A DNA stretch of 64,000 bases from Bacteroidota bacterium (GTDB taxonomy: Bacteria > Bacteroidota > Bacteroidia > Cytophagales > Cyclobacteriaceae): positions 1 through 64,000 of the forward strand of contig JACZXH010000002.1 of NCBI GenBank assembly GCA_022571715.1. The letters are read 5' to 3'. Of the stretch, positions 8,958 through 18,581 are shown one piece after another. A model generated the notes under the pieces. That model had not been told where the DNA came from and made no database searches. It saw only the letters and a list, made by a program, of their open reading frames with translations. The translations under genes and the position numbers were made by a program. Each line of letters opens with the position of its first letter. Position 1 is the stretch's first letter.

Positions 8958-8984
8958 AATCCCGGACAAAGTTTCGGGATTTTA
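8958..8984 (+). terminator. Possible hairpin AATCCCG/CGGGATT between fabD and DCC gene
   Basis: A 7-bp perfect stem with a 10-nt loop and a short TTTT tail lies in the spacer. The T run is on the plus strand, but both flanking genes are on the minus strand, so a terminator role is doubtful. Confidence 0.3.
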
Positions 8985-9051
8985 CAGGGGTGTCCCATCT
9001 CGAATTATTTTGTGCTTCCTTTAAGTAGCTTCTTTGTTATATTTTATAGGT

Positions 9052-9477
9052 TTAATCTTCAATAAAGCGCGACCTGATTTCAGGAGTGGGGATCATACAG
9101 GCGTCTTTCTTGCCAAACCATTTGTACCGGTTATTGGCAACCAGATCATATACAAAATTTCTTAAATACCGGGGAAATATCCGTAATCCATACAATGCTG
9201 GCCAGATTCCGGATAAATGCCTGGCAATGCCCAAAGCAGCATCACTTTTGACGAAAATATTGCCTTCTTTAATTAGTATGATTGAATCCATCTCCGAAAA
9301 TTCGTGGTAACCCATTTCAGACAGAAATTTCCGGGCATATGCTGATTGTAATGTTGCAAACCGGAAATATGAATCAGGATCACGACGGATAACAAAGCGT
9401 ACGGCGCCGTTGCACAAGTTGCAGACCCCATCAAAAAATATTATTGGTCTATGATCTATCGGAGTATCTGTACCCAA
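9052..9477 (-). CDS. DCC family thiol-disulfide oxidoreductase-like protein (DUF393)
   Basis: This 141-aa protein carries the family motif FFDGVCNLCNGAV, with the DxxCxxC signature (DGVCNLC), followed by RRDPDSYFRFATLQS. DCC proteins have a thioredoxin-like fold; no reaction is firmly established. The start is TTG, 21 bp inside the 3' end of the upstream 934-aa gene, so translation is probably coupled. No in-frame ATG offers an alternative. There is no signal peptide, so it is likely cytoplasmic despite following a secreted protein. Confidence 0.85.
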   Translation of the reverse strand: MGTDTPIDHRPIIFFDGVCNLCNGAVRFVIRRDPDSYFRFATLQSAYARKFLSEMGYHEFSEMDSIILIKEGNIFVKSDAALGIARHLSGIWPALYGLRIFPRYLRNFVYDLVANNRYKWFGKKDACMIPTPEIRSRFIED

Positions 9478-12260
9478 CCTTTTAGTACTTTATGCTTCGA
9501 TGATGGATCAACTGCATCAAAATCTACATCAGCCGTATAATAGTAAACTCCACTGGCAAGTTGCTTGCCGTCGTTTGAGTGACCATCCCAACCGATAAGG
9601 ATACTGTTTTCACCACCGGATTCATAGGTATATACTTCCTTACCATAGCGATTAAATACCCTGAAAGTCACTTTTATGACAAATCGAGGACAATCTGCTT
9701 GCGAAAGATCCGGATCATCGCGGTCATTCAACGCATTGAAAACATCATTGTGCCCGTCGCCGTTTGGTGTGAATACATTAGGAAGCACATAGTTCGGGCA
9801 ATTATCGTTACACACTATCACGCTCGGATCGCTTTCGTTATCTGATCTGTCCACAGCTGTTACATAATAGCAACCTGCAAAAGACGATAGATTTTTGTGT
9901 ATATAATTCGTGTCAGTAATTCCGCTTTCGATACGTTCATATGGTTCTTCACCAGTTTTGGAGAAATACACATTGTAATACTTGATTGTTTCTTCGTCGC
10001 AATCGTCCGTTTCATCTTCTTTCCAAAATAGCTCATTCTGAAAATCATTGAAGGAGCAGGATTTATCCGTTATAAAGTCTTCGCAATTCGTAAACGTCAG
10101 ATCCAATATAGGCGAACAAGGTGGAATGGTATCATTGGGTTGTGCACATACAATCTGCGAAAGATTTAGCAGAGGTTCAATAATTTTAGGATTACCGTAC
10201 GCTCCTTGCGTGATTACATAATAGCAATACTCGATCTTCTCATCAAGTTCCTGGTCATTAAAACTGCCGTCATCGAGATAAAGAAATCCGCTTGTATTTA
10301 CATTTACATTAGCAATCAGAACCAATTCATTAGGGTCGGCGTTTACGTGATCACGATACAAAGAATGGTTGGGAAAATCCTGCAAATTGTTTGACCACGG
10401 TACATCGGCAGTCCAGGTAAGTTCAATTTGCTTAAATAACGATTTAGGATTCAGAAATACTGTAGACGCATGCGCCGAAGTACGGATTTTATTCCTGTTT
10501 ACATCTTTTAGTGCGACCCGGTAATTATAGGGACTGATTACATTATTTAGTCCGGTATCGACAAAAACTGTATCATTTTCAGGAATATCGGTAGCAATCA
10601 TCAGATAATTCGTTCCACTCAGCCCCTCGGCCCGCTCAAGATCGTAAAGATAAGGTGGTGGAAACAGTACAGGGTCAATTTCAAAGGGCTTACGCCACTT
10701 CACGGTAATCTGTCCCTCCGATTTATCTGTTTCATCGACTGTTACATTGATGATAACCGGAGCGTCGGCAATGATGATCCCACAAACTTCGGCTGAGGCA
10801 TACGACTCACCACCTGCAGGAGAGGGAAATATGACTACAATCCGGTAGCAATATAACGCTCCAAAATCAAGGAATGCACCTTCTTTGTCATCTTTGAATG
10901 ACGCGATTGTGGGATCAACTTCTGCAATCAGTTCATACCCTGCCGAATCAGGAATTCCTGTTTCACACTCTGTAAATTCGAACTGGTAGCTATCCACACG
11001 CCTCCAAATCTGTATAACATCTGCATTGGAACAAACGTACGGATCCCATGTAAGGTCAATGGTTCGCTCTGCATTAACTGTCAGGTTGAGACCTTCAGGA
11101 GCCGGTGCCACCACGGTGACGTTCCACGGTTTAAATCCCACAAGTTTTGGTCCGTCTTCTGGGTTGTCGGTGATTTTAAATGTTACCTGATATGGCTGGG
11201 TCCGAACATGAAAGCAGTTAGTTTCCCATTTGAAATCACCACGGGCAGGCTGATGTACAAACTTAGGTGGGAATGGCTCGAAGGTAGCCGGTGCACTACT
11301 GACTTCAAACGGTCCTCCAAATGCTTCCAGCTTCACGTCATCTCCATCGGGGTCTGTGCCTATGATAAACTCTTCAACTAATGTACCGGCTATCACACAT
11401 ACATCCTCCGGTACTTCCAGTTCCGGCCTGTCATTATCACATTCTTCAACAATGATCTGCATATCCCGTGTGATCCAGCTCATAAGAAATGGTTCACCCA
11501 TAATGATTCGCCATTCATAAATAATAAAAGCAATATTGTATTCTCCAGCAATAGCAGGTGCATTCCAAATTATGTCTCCGGTAATCGGATTTATTTCAAA
11601 CAAGGTAGGTAAATCACCTTCCTCAGTTGTGCCTCCAAAAGTTTCATCATTGGGGAAACGGTAACTGTTCACATCCGTATCTTTGTCGCGCTTGGGCTCA
11701 GTGATTTCATAGGAGATACTGTCGCCGTCAGCATCATATGCACCCGGATTATGAAAGAATATCGCTCCCACACAGGCATCATCAACGGGAGGAATCAATA
11801 GCACGGGAGTATTGTTGCAGCCAAGGAAAGGGTCAATGATCAGTAATGTTTCTATATAAAAAGTGGTTTCAACTGAATTGTTCATATTTAGAATTCCTGC
11901 ATTTCGGTTTGCCTCCAGGTATGACAGCGTATATACGCCGTTGGCTGGATACGTATGTTCAATCACAAACACAACAATACCAACCATATTTCCCAGGTCC
12001 TGCTCGAGCACAAGCTGGGCCCCTTGCCTCAGATTGATTGCTGGTGAGCCGTCTCCAAAATCAATCTCACCACCCCCGAATACAACGGATGATTCCAGAT
12101 CGACCCAGCCTGTGATCGTAATTCTGAATGTAAGCCCAACACAGTCTAACCGTTGCGCGGTTATCTCTCCCGCACGAATATGCGTAGCATCGCTTCGATT
12201 AAACATTCCTGATACAAGAATAACAAGCCCAACAAACACCCACCTTACGTTCAATCTCAT
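9456..12260 (-). CDS. Secreted T9SS cargo with gliding motility-associated C-terminal domain
   Basis: This 934-aa protein has an N-terminal signal peptide (WVFVGLVILVSGMF). PKD/cadherin-like and fibronectin-type segments follow, for example ITGDIIWNAPAIAGEYNIAF near 225 and several Fn3-like units between about 390 and 790. The C-terminus has the CHU_C signature: LPNVFTPNGDGHNDVF, VFNRYGKEVYTYE, GWDGHSNDGKQLASGVYYY. That domain directs export by the type IX secretion system and retention on the cell surface. Cys residues are frequent. The binding target is unknown. The DCC gene overlaps its 3' end. Confidence 0.9.
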   Translation of the reverse strand: MRLNVRWVFVGLVILVSGMFNRSDATHIRAGEITAQRLDCVGLTFRITITGWVDLESSVVFGGGEIDFGDGSPAINLRQGAQLVLEQDLGNMVGIVVFVIEHTYPANGVYTLSYLEANRNAGILNMNNSVETTFYIETLLIIDPFLGCNNTPVLLIPPVDDACVGAIFFHNPGAYDADGDSISYEITEPKRDKDTDVNSYRFPNDETFGGTTEEGDLPTLFEINPITGDIIWNAPAIAGEYNIAFIIYEWRIIMGEPFLMSWITRDMQIIVEECDNDRPELEVPEDVCVIAGTLVEEFIIGTDPDGDDVKLEAFGGPFEVSSAPATFEPFPPKFVHQPARGDFKWETNCFHVRTQPYQVTFKITDNPEDGPKLVGFKPWNVTVVAPAPEGLNLTVNAERTIDLTWDPYVCSNADVIQIWRRVDSYQFEFTECETGIPDSAGYELIAEVDPTIASFKDDKEGAFLDFGALYCYRIVVIFPSPAGGESYASAEVCGIIIADAPVIINVTVDETDKSEGQITVKWRKPFEIDPVLFPPPYLYDLERAEGLSGTNYLMIATDIPENDTVFVDTGLNNVISPYNYRVALKDVNRNKIRTSAHASTVFLNPKSLFKQIELTWTADVPWSNNLQDFPNHSLYRDHVNADPNELVLIANVNVNTSGFLYLDDGSFNDQELDEKIEYCYYVITQGAYGNPKIIEPLLNLSQIVCAQPNDTIPPCSPILDLTFTNCEDFITDKSCSFNDFQNELFWKEDETDDCDEETIKYYNVYFSKTGEEPYERIESGITDTNYIHKNLSSFAGCYYVTAVDRSDNESDPSVIVCNDNCPNYVLPNVFTPNGDGHNDVFNALNDRDDPDLSQADCPRFVIKVTFRVFNRYGKEVYTYESGGENSILIGWDGHSNDGKQLASGVYYYTADVDFDAVDPSSKHKVLKGWVQILR

Positions 12261-12376
12261 CCGGAAACTTTTTATTACACAAATATATTTATATGATCAT
12301 TATCAGTTAGCATTTAGAGAACAAAAGCTTATACGCATGAAATTTAACAATGTTTTGATAATTAAAAGTCCGTAAT

Positions 12377-13141
12377 TTGAATTTAGTGCTATCAGGAAAC
12401 CACCAAATTACAATTTCTAACCCGCTCGATAAAGAAAACGAAGTATGGGCGGTCTGCTATATGGGCAATGAAGGAGATACAGAAAATAAATGTACGCTAT
12501 CACGTAACGAACTTAAGATAACGCGTAAAGCAAGATTGTATAGCTTCCCGGTATCTCAGATTAAGGCCGTTAGTTTGGAAAATAAAAAGCTCCTGCTTCC
12601 AGTTATTGTTGGTGGAATATTATCACCGCTTATGCTTTTGGCTATTTACGAAAACATGTTCTCTCCTATTATCTTACTTCTGTTATTTTTTACCGGACTA
12701 TTCATGCTTTACTATGGATGGTCAGGTGCAATGGCACTGATTATACTGACCACTGATCGTGTACATCATATTTTTTTAAGTAACGATACCGAGCATCTAA
12801 CCAGATTTATCACCTTTTCAAATGCGCTGATTAAATCCTTTAATGAAATTACTGGTGAGTTTTACTTTTATATTCTTCAGTCCAATAAGAAACATCAGAA
12901 TAATTCTGATTTCCTGGAGGATCGTGAGGAGTATATTTTATATACCAGAAAAGAAATTCTGGATCATACTATTTCTGGCTTTGCAGATGACATCGTTTTG
13001 CTTACAATTGCGCCACTGAAGCTCTCTAATCTGGTAAAACTGAAAAAAATTTCGGACAAGGTCAGATTTGTTACCAAATCAGTAAATAAATCCTGCATAC
13101 TAAAATCCCAAATGCTGAAAGACTTCCAAAGTATGGTCTAA
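12377..13141 (+). CDS. Unknown membrane protein
   Basis: This 254-aa ORF with a TTG start shows no recognisable family. Residues 1-70 form a soluble domain. Two adjacent membrane helices follow (about 72-90 and 95-118, LLPVIVGGILSPLMLLAIY and IILLLLFFTGLFMLYYG), then a soluble C-terminal half. The pattern resembles proteins with a short bilayer hairpin and cytoplasmic ends. It is divergent from the 934-aa cargo gene and 138 bp upstream of the acyltransferase. The A+T-rich spacer at 12261-12376 probably holds both promoters. The uncertain start codon lowers confidence in the N-terminus only. Confidence 0.65.
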   Translation: MNLVLSGNHQITISNPLDKENEVWAVCYMGNEGDTENKCTLSRNELKITRKARLYSFPVSQIKAVSLENKKLLLPVIVGGILSPLMLLAIYENMFSPIILLLLFFTGLFMLYYGWSGAMALIILTTDRVHHIFLSNDTEHLTRFITFSNALIKSFNEITGEFYFYILQSNKKHQNNSDFLEDREEYILYTRKEILDHTISGFADDIVLLTIAPLKLSNLVKLKKISDKVRFVTKSVNKSCILKSQMLKDFQSMV

Positions 13142-13279
13142 ATGCAAAAAATTATGTCAATTCGGATTCAGAACGGTGAATGTCGTGGATTTAGTAACAA
13201 TTTGCTCACTGAGTTACAGGGTTCTGGTTGGTAAAATTAATTTTGCCATTATATTTGTTTCTCACCAAGGTGATATTTT

Positions 13280-14959
13280 ATGGTAAAAAGGAAGCGTCGA
13301 AAATACGAACCCATCATTTCCAAATCCAGGAAATGGCCGGTCGTACTTCTTACAAAGCACAGGGATGAATTTGTGGAGGATGTTGTGGAAGATAGCTTCG
13401 AAAAGATCATTCGGCTTTGTCCTGGAAAAGCGGCACTGAGAGAGGAGCTTGAAACCACTATGTACCGAGAGAGACTGCGAATAAAAACAATGCCATGGAA
13501 AGCAGATCCACCGGATGAAACAGATTTCTGGAATTACGTGAAAGTTAGTCTTGTAAGCTCCGCTACTCAAAAGGACGATCAAGCAGAAAGAAAACTGTTG
13601 AAAGAAATCATTACACGCTATGTAAATGAGATCTTCAGCACATTCAAACCTTCAAGACATCGTCTGGCAAGAAGGATTGTAATAGGTGGATTTCGTCGTT
13701 TGCTGAACGCTACAAAAATCAAAACCGTAACAGGTGCCATCACTGGCAAGCATACATTACGGGATAAAATTGAGATCACGGGTGAAATTGAACAGTTACG
13801 ATCGCTTGCTACAAAAGGAATCATTGTGATGGTTCCGACGCACTTCAGTAACATCGACTCGGTTTTGATCGCCTGGGTGATCTTTGAACTCGGATTGCCA
13901 CCTTTTATTTATGGTGCAGGACTGAATTTATTCAATATCGGCCTGTTCGCCTACTTTATGAATAGTCTGGGCGCCTATAAGGTGGACAGAAGAAAGAAAA
14001 ACCTACCTTATATGGAAACGCTTAAATCTTACTCAACGCTTGCTATACAAAGAGGTTGTCATAGTCTGTTTTTCCCGGGAGGCACACGATCGAGGTCGGG
14101 TAAAATTGAAAAAAGACTTAAACTTGGTTTACTAGGCACCGCCATTGAAGCCCAGCGAAAATCATTTCAGGAAGCTGAAGAAAATGGTAATGATGCAAGA
14201 AAAATATATGTGGTACCTGTTACTCTGAATTACAACTTTGTTCTTGAGGCGCCCCTCCTTATTCGCCAGTACCTTGAGCGCAAAGGACAGGAAAGATATT
14301 ATTTTGAAGTTGATGAATATTCCACATCCTACAAAATTGCCACATTTCTTATCAAGTTCTTTACAAAAGAAACAAAGATATCTGTATCCATTGGCCGGGC
14401 GCTGAATCTGATGGGCAATTATGTTGACGAAGAAGGAAACAGCCTTGATCAGCATGGAAACATTATCGATATCCGTGAATATTTTATGTCAGATGGTAAA
14501 ATCACTGAAAATCTGCAACGTGAGCAGGAATATACCCGGATGTTAAGTAATGTAATTGTTAAAGAGTTTCATCGTATAAATAAAGTGATGCCCAGCCATC
14601 TTGTGGCTTATGTTGGATTCCGAATATGGAGAAAACAATATCCCAAGCTAGATTTGTATAATTTTTTCAGACTCCCAGTTGATGAATTATCCATCCCGTA
14701 TAATGATTTTAAATCAGCATTTAAAATAATCAAGGATCAGATTTTACAACTACATGAAGAAGGCAGAGTTGATATTACAGACATCTTGTATCAAACTACC
14801 GATAAAATTATAGAAACTGGACTGAATAACGTTGGCATGTATCATGTTGCAAGGCCCATAATCATGAATAAACGGGGTGATATCATTACGAAGGATTTAC
14901 ATTTACTCTATTTTTATCACAACAGGATGGACGGCTATGACCTCGAAGAATTCTTATAA
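13280..14959 (+). CDS. Glycerophospholipid acyltransferase (PlsB/PlsC-like)
   Basis: This 559-aa protein has the acyltransferase blocks: PTHFSNID (about residue 192, HX4D motif, catalytic His-Asp), then SLFFPGGTRSRSGK (about 262, variant of the EGTRSR substrate-binding motif) and VVPVTLNYNFVLEAP (block IV). The long N- and C-terminal extensions place it nearer the glycerol-3-phosphate acyltransferase (PlsB-type) branch than short PlsC. The overlap with gpsA, which makes sn-glycerol-3-phosphate, supports a first-step phospholipid role. No membrane helix is obvious, so it is probably a peripheral membrane enzyme. Confidence 0.85.
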   Translation: MVKRKRRKYEPIISKSRKWPVVLLTKHRDEFVEDVVEDSFEKIIRLCPGKAALREELETTMYRERLRIKTMPWKADPPDETDFWNYVKVSLVSSATQKDDQAERKLLKEIITRYVNEIFSTFKPSRHRLARRIVIGGFRRLLNATKIKTVTGAITGKHTLRDKIEITGEIEQLRSLATKGIIVMVPTHFSNIDSVLIAWVIFELGLPPFIYGAGLNLFNIGLFAYFMNSLGAYKVDRRKKNLPYMETLKSYSTLAIQRGCHSLFFPGGTRSRSGKIEKRLKLGLLGTAIEAQRKSFQEAEENGNDARKIYVVPVTLNYNFVLEAPLLIRQYLERKGQERYYFEVDEYSTSYKIATFLIKFFTKETKISVSIGRALNLMGNYVDEEGNSLDQHGNIIDIREYFMSDGKITENLQREQEYTRMLSNVIVKEFHRINKVMPSHLVAYVGFRIWRKQYPKLDLYNFFRLPVDELSIPYNDFKSAFKIIKDQILQLHEEGRVDITDILYQTTDKIIETGLNNVGMYHVARPIIMNKRGDIITKDLHLLYFYHNRMDGYDLEEFL

Positions 14960-16004
14960 TGACAAAAAGCGTCCTGTAGGAGTTATCGGTGCAGGAAGCT
15001 TTGGATCTGCAGTTTCTATGTTGCTGAGTAAAAACAGAAATGTCATACTTTATGCAAGAAATCCAGAGGTGGTAGAAAATATAAAAACGGATAGGCAACT
15101 CAACGGATTTCCATTATCGTCCAATATCGAACCTACAAATGATCTTGAATATCTGGCCAGGGAATGCGATATTCTTTTTCCGGTAGTACCCTCTTCCGGT
15201 TTCCGCATGATGATGCATGATCTCAGCCCATTTCTGCATCCTTACCACATTATAATTCATGGCACAAAAGGAATAGAAGTTTCCTTAGGAGAAGGAGAGT
15301 CATTAAATAATCCGGATATTTCCATATCAAGGGAGAATATCAAAACCATGAGCGAGGTTATCATTGAAGAAAGTATAACCCTTCGGGTAGGCTGCCTTGC
15401 AGGTCCTAACCTTGCCCGTGAAATTTTGCAGGGACATCCTGCAGCTACAGTTGTTGCCAGCCACTTTGACGAAGTGATAAGCATTGGGCAAAATCTTCTC
15501 CGGAACGAAAAATTTCAGGTTTACGGCAATAATGACCTTATCGGTATTGAGTTTGCAGGTGTTCTTAAAAACATTATAGCTATTGCTTCAGGGGCGCTTT
15601 CTGGATTAGGTTATGGCGAAAATGCCAGATCTTTGCTGATCAGCCGCGGAATGGTTGAAATGATATATCTGGGTAAAGAACTCGGGGGCAGCACACAGGC
15701 TTTCATCGGATTGGCAGGTATCGGTGACCTGATCGCCACCTGTACAAGCCCGTTATCCCGGAATTTCACCGTTGGTTTCCGACTTGCACAAGGCGAAACG
15801 CTACAGGAGATACAAAAAACAATGGAAGAGACGGCCGAAGGGATCAATACGGTTCACATTATAAAAAAAATATTTGAGAATTCGCACAACCGCGCTCCTA
15901 TAACTGAAGCGGTTTTCAAAGTGCTGTTCGAAAACTTGAAGGTTACCAAAGCGCTCGAATTTTTAATGCGGTCTCATTTCAATGTTGATATCAATTTTCT
16001 TTAG
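14937..16004 (+). CDS. gpsA: NAD(P)H-dependent glycerol-3-phosphate dehydrogenase
   Basis: GpsA reduces dihydroxyacetone phosphate to sn-glycerol-3-phosphate. The Rossmann motif GVIGAGSFGSAVSMLL opens the protein. Later come HGTKGIE, GPNLAREI, and the catalytic region GVLKNIIAIASGALSGLGYGENAR with the conserved Lys. GLAGIGDLIATCTSPLSRN follows. I chose ATG 14937, giving 355 aa and a 23-bp overlap with the acyltransferase. The ORF-track start at 14877 would add 20 residues and enlarge the overlap. The two genes look translationally coupled. Its 3' end overlaps the convergent M48 gene by 14 bp. Confidence 0.94.
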   Translation: MTSKNSYNDKKRPVGVIGAGSFGSAVSMLLSKNRNVILYARNPEVVENIKTDRQLNGFPLSSNIEPTNDLEYLARECDILFPVVPSSGFRMMMHDLSPFLHPYHIIIHGTKGIEVSLGEGESLNNPDISISRENIKTMSEVIIEESITLRVGCLAGPNLAREILQGHPAATVVASHFDEVISIGQNLLRNEKFQVYGNNDLIGIEFAGVLKNIIAIASGALSGLGYGENARSLLISRGMVEMIYLGKELGGSTQAFIGLAGIGDLIATCTSPLSRNFTVGFRLAQGETLQEIQKTMEETAEGINTVHIIKKIFENSHNRAPITEAVFKVLFENLKVTKALEFLMRSHFNVDINFL

Positions 16005-17244
16005 AACCGATAATCTGTTCTATGGCTTTCACCCTTTCAAGTAAAGGCGGATGGCTGTAATTAAAAAATACATATGCAGGATGCGGGTATAAATTGCTCA
16101 AATTATCTACTGAAAGTTTTTTTAATGCCGTTTTTAATGCATTCCCATCATAAGTTCCTGACGCAAAAGCATCGGCTTCAAATTCATTCTTCCTGCTGAG
16201 GATCATTGTAAAAATTCCTGTAATATGCGAAATAGGGGAATACAGAATACCAAATGCCAGTAAATTGAGGTGGATGCCCATTTGTTCCCCACCTAAAGCG
16301 AGCGACAGATTTTGGTTAAAAACCATCAGCGAAAGAATAAAAAGTGTCAGCGCCATCTGAGCAATTGAAATAGCATATCCATATACGATATGTTTCTTTT
16401 TGAAGTGCCCTACTTCATGTGCAAATATTGCCAGTAACTCTTCTTTTGTATGATTTTCAACCAGGGTATCATAGAGAACCACTTTTTTCTTTTTCCCTAG
16501 GCCTGAAAAAAACGCATTAGCCTTTTTGGTGCGTTTGGAGCCATCGATTATAAAAATATTTGCCAACGGAAAATTCACTTTTTCACAATATGCATGTATC
16601 GTTTCTTTCAAATCGCCATCTTCAAGAGGGGTAAGCTTGTTGAAAAGTGGAAGAATAAGTGAGGTATAAAACATGTTCATAATCAACATGAATACCGCCA
16701 CAATCACAAGAAAATATATCCAGAAGCTCTGCCCTAATAGCTGTATGAGCCATAAAAACACCCACCCCAGTGCACCCCCGATGACGGCCGTAAGCAGAAA
16801 GCCTTTGAGCTTGTCGGTAATAAACAACCTGGGAGTGGTTTTATTAAAACCGAATTTCTCTTCAATCACAAAAGTGGAAAAGATTTGAAAAGGGGTATTC
16901 AGGAAATCGGAAGCGACAAAAAGCGAGCCGAAAAATGCCAGTGCAAGCAGTATTTCATTGTCGATATAAGATCGTAATATTTCATCATACCACCCGAAAA
17001 AACCAAATGCCAGCAATGCAAATGAAAGCACAAAGCCAAAAGTGGAGGTAACAAACGAAAATCTTGCACTCGTTTTATAATAGACTTGTGATTTTTTATA
17101 CTTCTCTTCATCATAGAAACCACGCATCGATTCTGGAATATCATCCCGTTGTGATTTCAGATTCAGAAAATCCAGAATCCTTTCAAAAACAAAGTCAAAG
17201 GAAATTATGACAAGAATAATTATCAATATTGACATTGTATTCAT
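15991..17244 (-). CDS. M48 family metalloprotease (Ste24/CAAX protease-like)
   Basis: This 417-aa multi-pass membrane protein has the zinc motif FAHEVGHFKKKH (HExxH, about residue 277) and the third ligand in EFEADAFASG (about 355). The N-terminal region resembles eukaryotic Ste24p (FFGWYDEILRSYID, TPFQIFSTFVIEEKFGFN, DKLKGF). About seven hydrophobic segments are visible. In bacteria this family is linked to membrane-protein quality control, but its substrates here are unknown. Length and motifs are complete. Confidence 0.92.
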   Translation of the reverse strand: MNTMSILIIILVIISFDFVFERILDFLNLKSQRDDIPESMRGFYDEEKYKKSQVYYKTSARFSFVTSTFGFVLSFALLAFGFFGWYDEILRSYIDNEILLALAFFGSLFVASDFLNTPFQIFSTFVIEEKFGFNKTTPRLFITDKLKGFLLTAVIGGALGWVFLWLIQLLGQSFWIYFLVIVAVFMLIMNMFYTSLILPLFNKLTPLEDGDLKETIHAYCEKVNFPLANIFIIDGSKRTKKANAFFSGLGKKKKVVLYDTLVENHTKEELLAIFAHEVGHFKKKHIVYGYAISIAQMALTLFILSLMVFNQNLSLALGGEQMGIHLNLLAFGILYSPISHITGIFTMILSRKNEFEADAFASGTYDGNALKTALKKLSVDNLSNLYPHPAYVFFNYSHPPLLERVKAIEQIIGSKEN

Positions 17245-17331
17245 TTAATTAATTTTAAACAGCAAAACTAAGAAGGAATAATCTGGTTTTCGAATTTTGT
17301 AAAAAGTTGTACAATATCAGGTTTTATGATC

Positions 17332-18369
17332 TTAAAAATCAGGACATGGGATCATCCGCACGTTTTTAGGTGGCTTGCGCGGATCGCCCGTAAACCAGGA
17401 GTACGATATTGAAAATTCATGCGCCCCGCCACTCGTTGCTCCCAGACCTGACAACGTAAGATCATAGCTGTAACCAATATTGAAAATCTCTTTTTTACTT
17501 ACCTGTTTGAAACCCATCAAAAACACTATCGATTCATTGTTTACATTTCCTTCGATGCTTTTTAATGGCAATCCGCGGTACCACAACCCAAAAACTATTG
17601 GCTCATATGTAAAATATAGCCCAAGGTCAAGCTGATCGAACTGTCCCTGAAATTTGTATTGGGCAGTAGGCGCCACACTGCGTTCCTGCGGCCGTGTAAA
17701 CATCCCTTCGCCCACCAATCCCGGGGTAAAGAAAAATTTATAACCTACATGTACACTGTATTTTCTGGGTAAAGTGCTGTTACCTCCGATAAGAGACTGG
17801 TTTGGCCTGTTGAGATGAAATGCAGATACTCCGAGCCAGGCACTTTCAGAATAAATCAATGCACCTGCTCCCAAATCAAAATAATTATTCACTGAACTGC
17901 CATCGAATGTCTCCTGGGTAGTCGGATTGATTGTACCATCCGGGTTAATCTGGTCTCCGAATATCAGACTTCCGAAATTTATATCTCTTAGTACATATCC
18001 TGCCGAAAACCCAGCACGAATAGTATATATCTCTGTAAGCGCCAGTTGATAAGCATAATGTGCAGATATTGCCGTAGATTGCAAGCCTGATATGGTTGCC
18101 CTGTCACGACCTGCATAAAATCCAATCCCGCTGTTTTTATCATCAATAAAATGATCAACCCAAACAGCATAACTGACAAAATTGGCATCAAGTGAAGGCC
18201 ACTGATTGCGATAATTGCCCCCAACCCTTGTAAGCTGGGAAGCTCCCGTAAATGCCGGATTAAGAAATAATGGATTTGAATAGAACTGCGAATATTGTGC
18301 ATCTTGAGCTGTTACCAAACCAGGCACAAATAGAATAAAAAATATAAAATTTCGTTTTTTAGCTAGCAT
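17332..18369 (-). CDS. PorP/SprF family type IX secretion outer-membrane protein
   Basis: This 345-aa protein begins with a signal peptide and the family hallmark AQDAQYSQFYSNPLFLNPAFTGAS. LTRVGGNYRNQWPSL follows, then a run of alternating beta strands typical of a barrel. PorP/SprF proteins help export or anchor partner cargo proteins carrying CHU_C (type B) C-terminal domains. The divergent neighbour at 18582 is exactly such a cargo, so the two very likely work as a pair. The shared 212-bp A+T-rich spacer holds both promoters. Confidence 0.93.
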   Translation of the reverse strand: MLAKKRNFIFFILFVPGLVTAQDAQYSQFYSNPLFLNPAFTGASQLTRVGGNYRNQWPSLDANFVSYAVWVDHFIDDKNSGIGFYAGRDRATISGLQSTAISAHYAYQLALTEIYTIRAGFSAGYVLRDINFGSLIFGDQINPDGTINPTTQETFDGSSVNNYFDLGAGALIYSESAWLGVSAFHLNRPNQSLIGGNSTLPRKYSVHVGYKFFFTPGLVGEGMFTRPQERSVAPTAQYKFQGQFDQLDLGLYFTYEPIVFGLWYRGLPLKSIEGNVNNESIVFLMGFKQVSKKEIFNIGYSYDLTLSGLGATSGGAHEFSISYSWFTGDPRKPPKNVRMIPCPDF

Positions 18370-18581
18370 ATAAATTATGGCCGCATATTTGAGTTAAGCA
18401 AATAAATAAAATTTCAATCACATACATGACACATCTTATATTTAATTTTATACAAACCCTTAAACGTTTAAATTCGTTTTTATGGTATCCAAATTTAATA
18501 TTCTCTCTTATATTGGCTTAATAATTGAATGGTAAATGGATTTTGAAGAGAAATTATTTGATTATTTAAGATTGGGAGCAC

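Noticed and set aside
11863-12375. 170-aa plus-strand ORF
   Set aside because: Mostly antisense to the 934-aa T9SS cargo, without a motif of its own.
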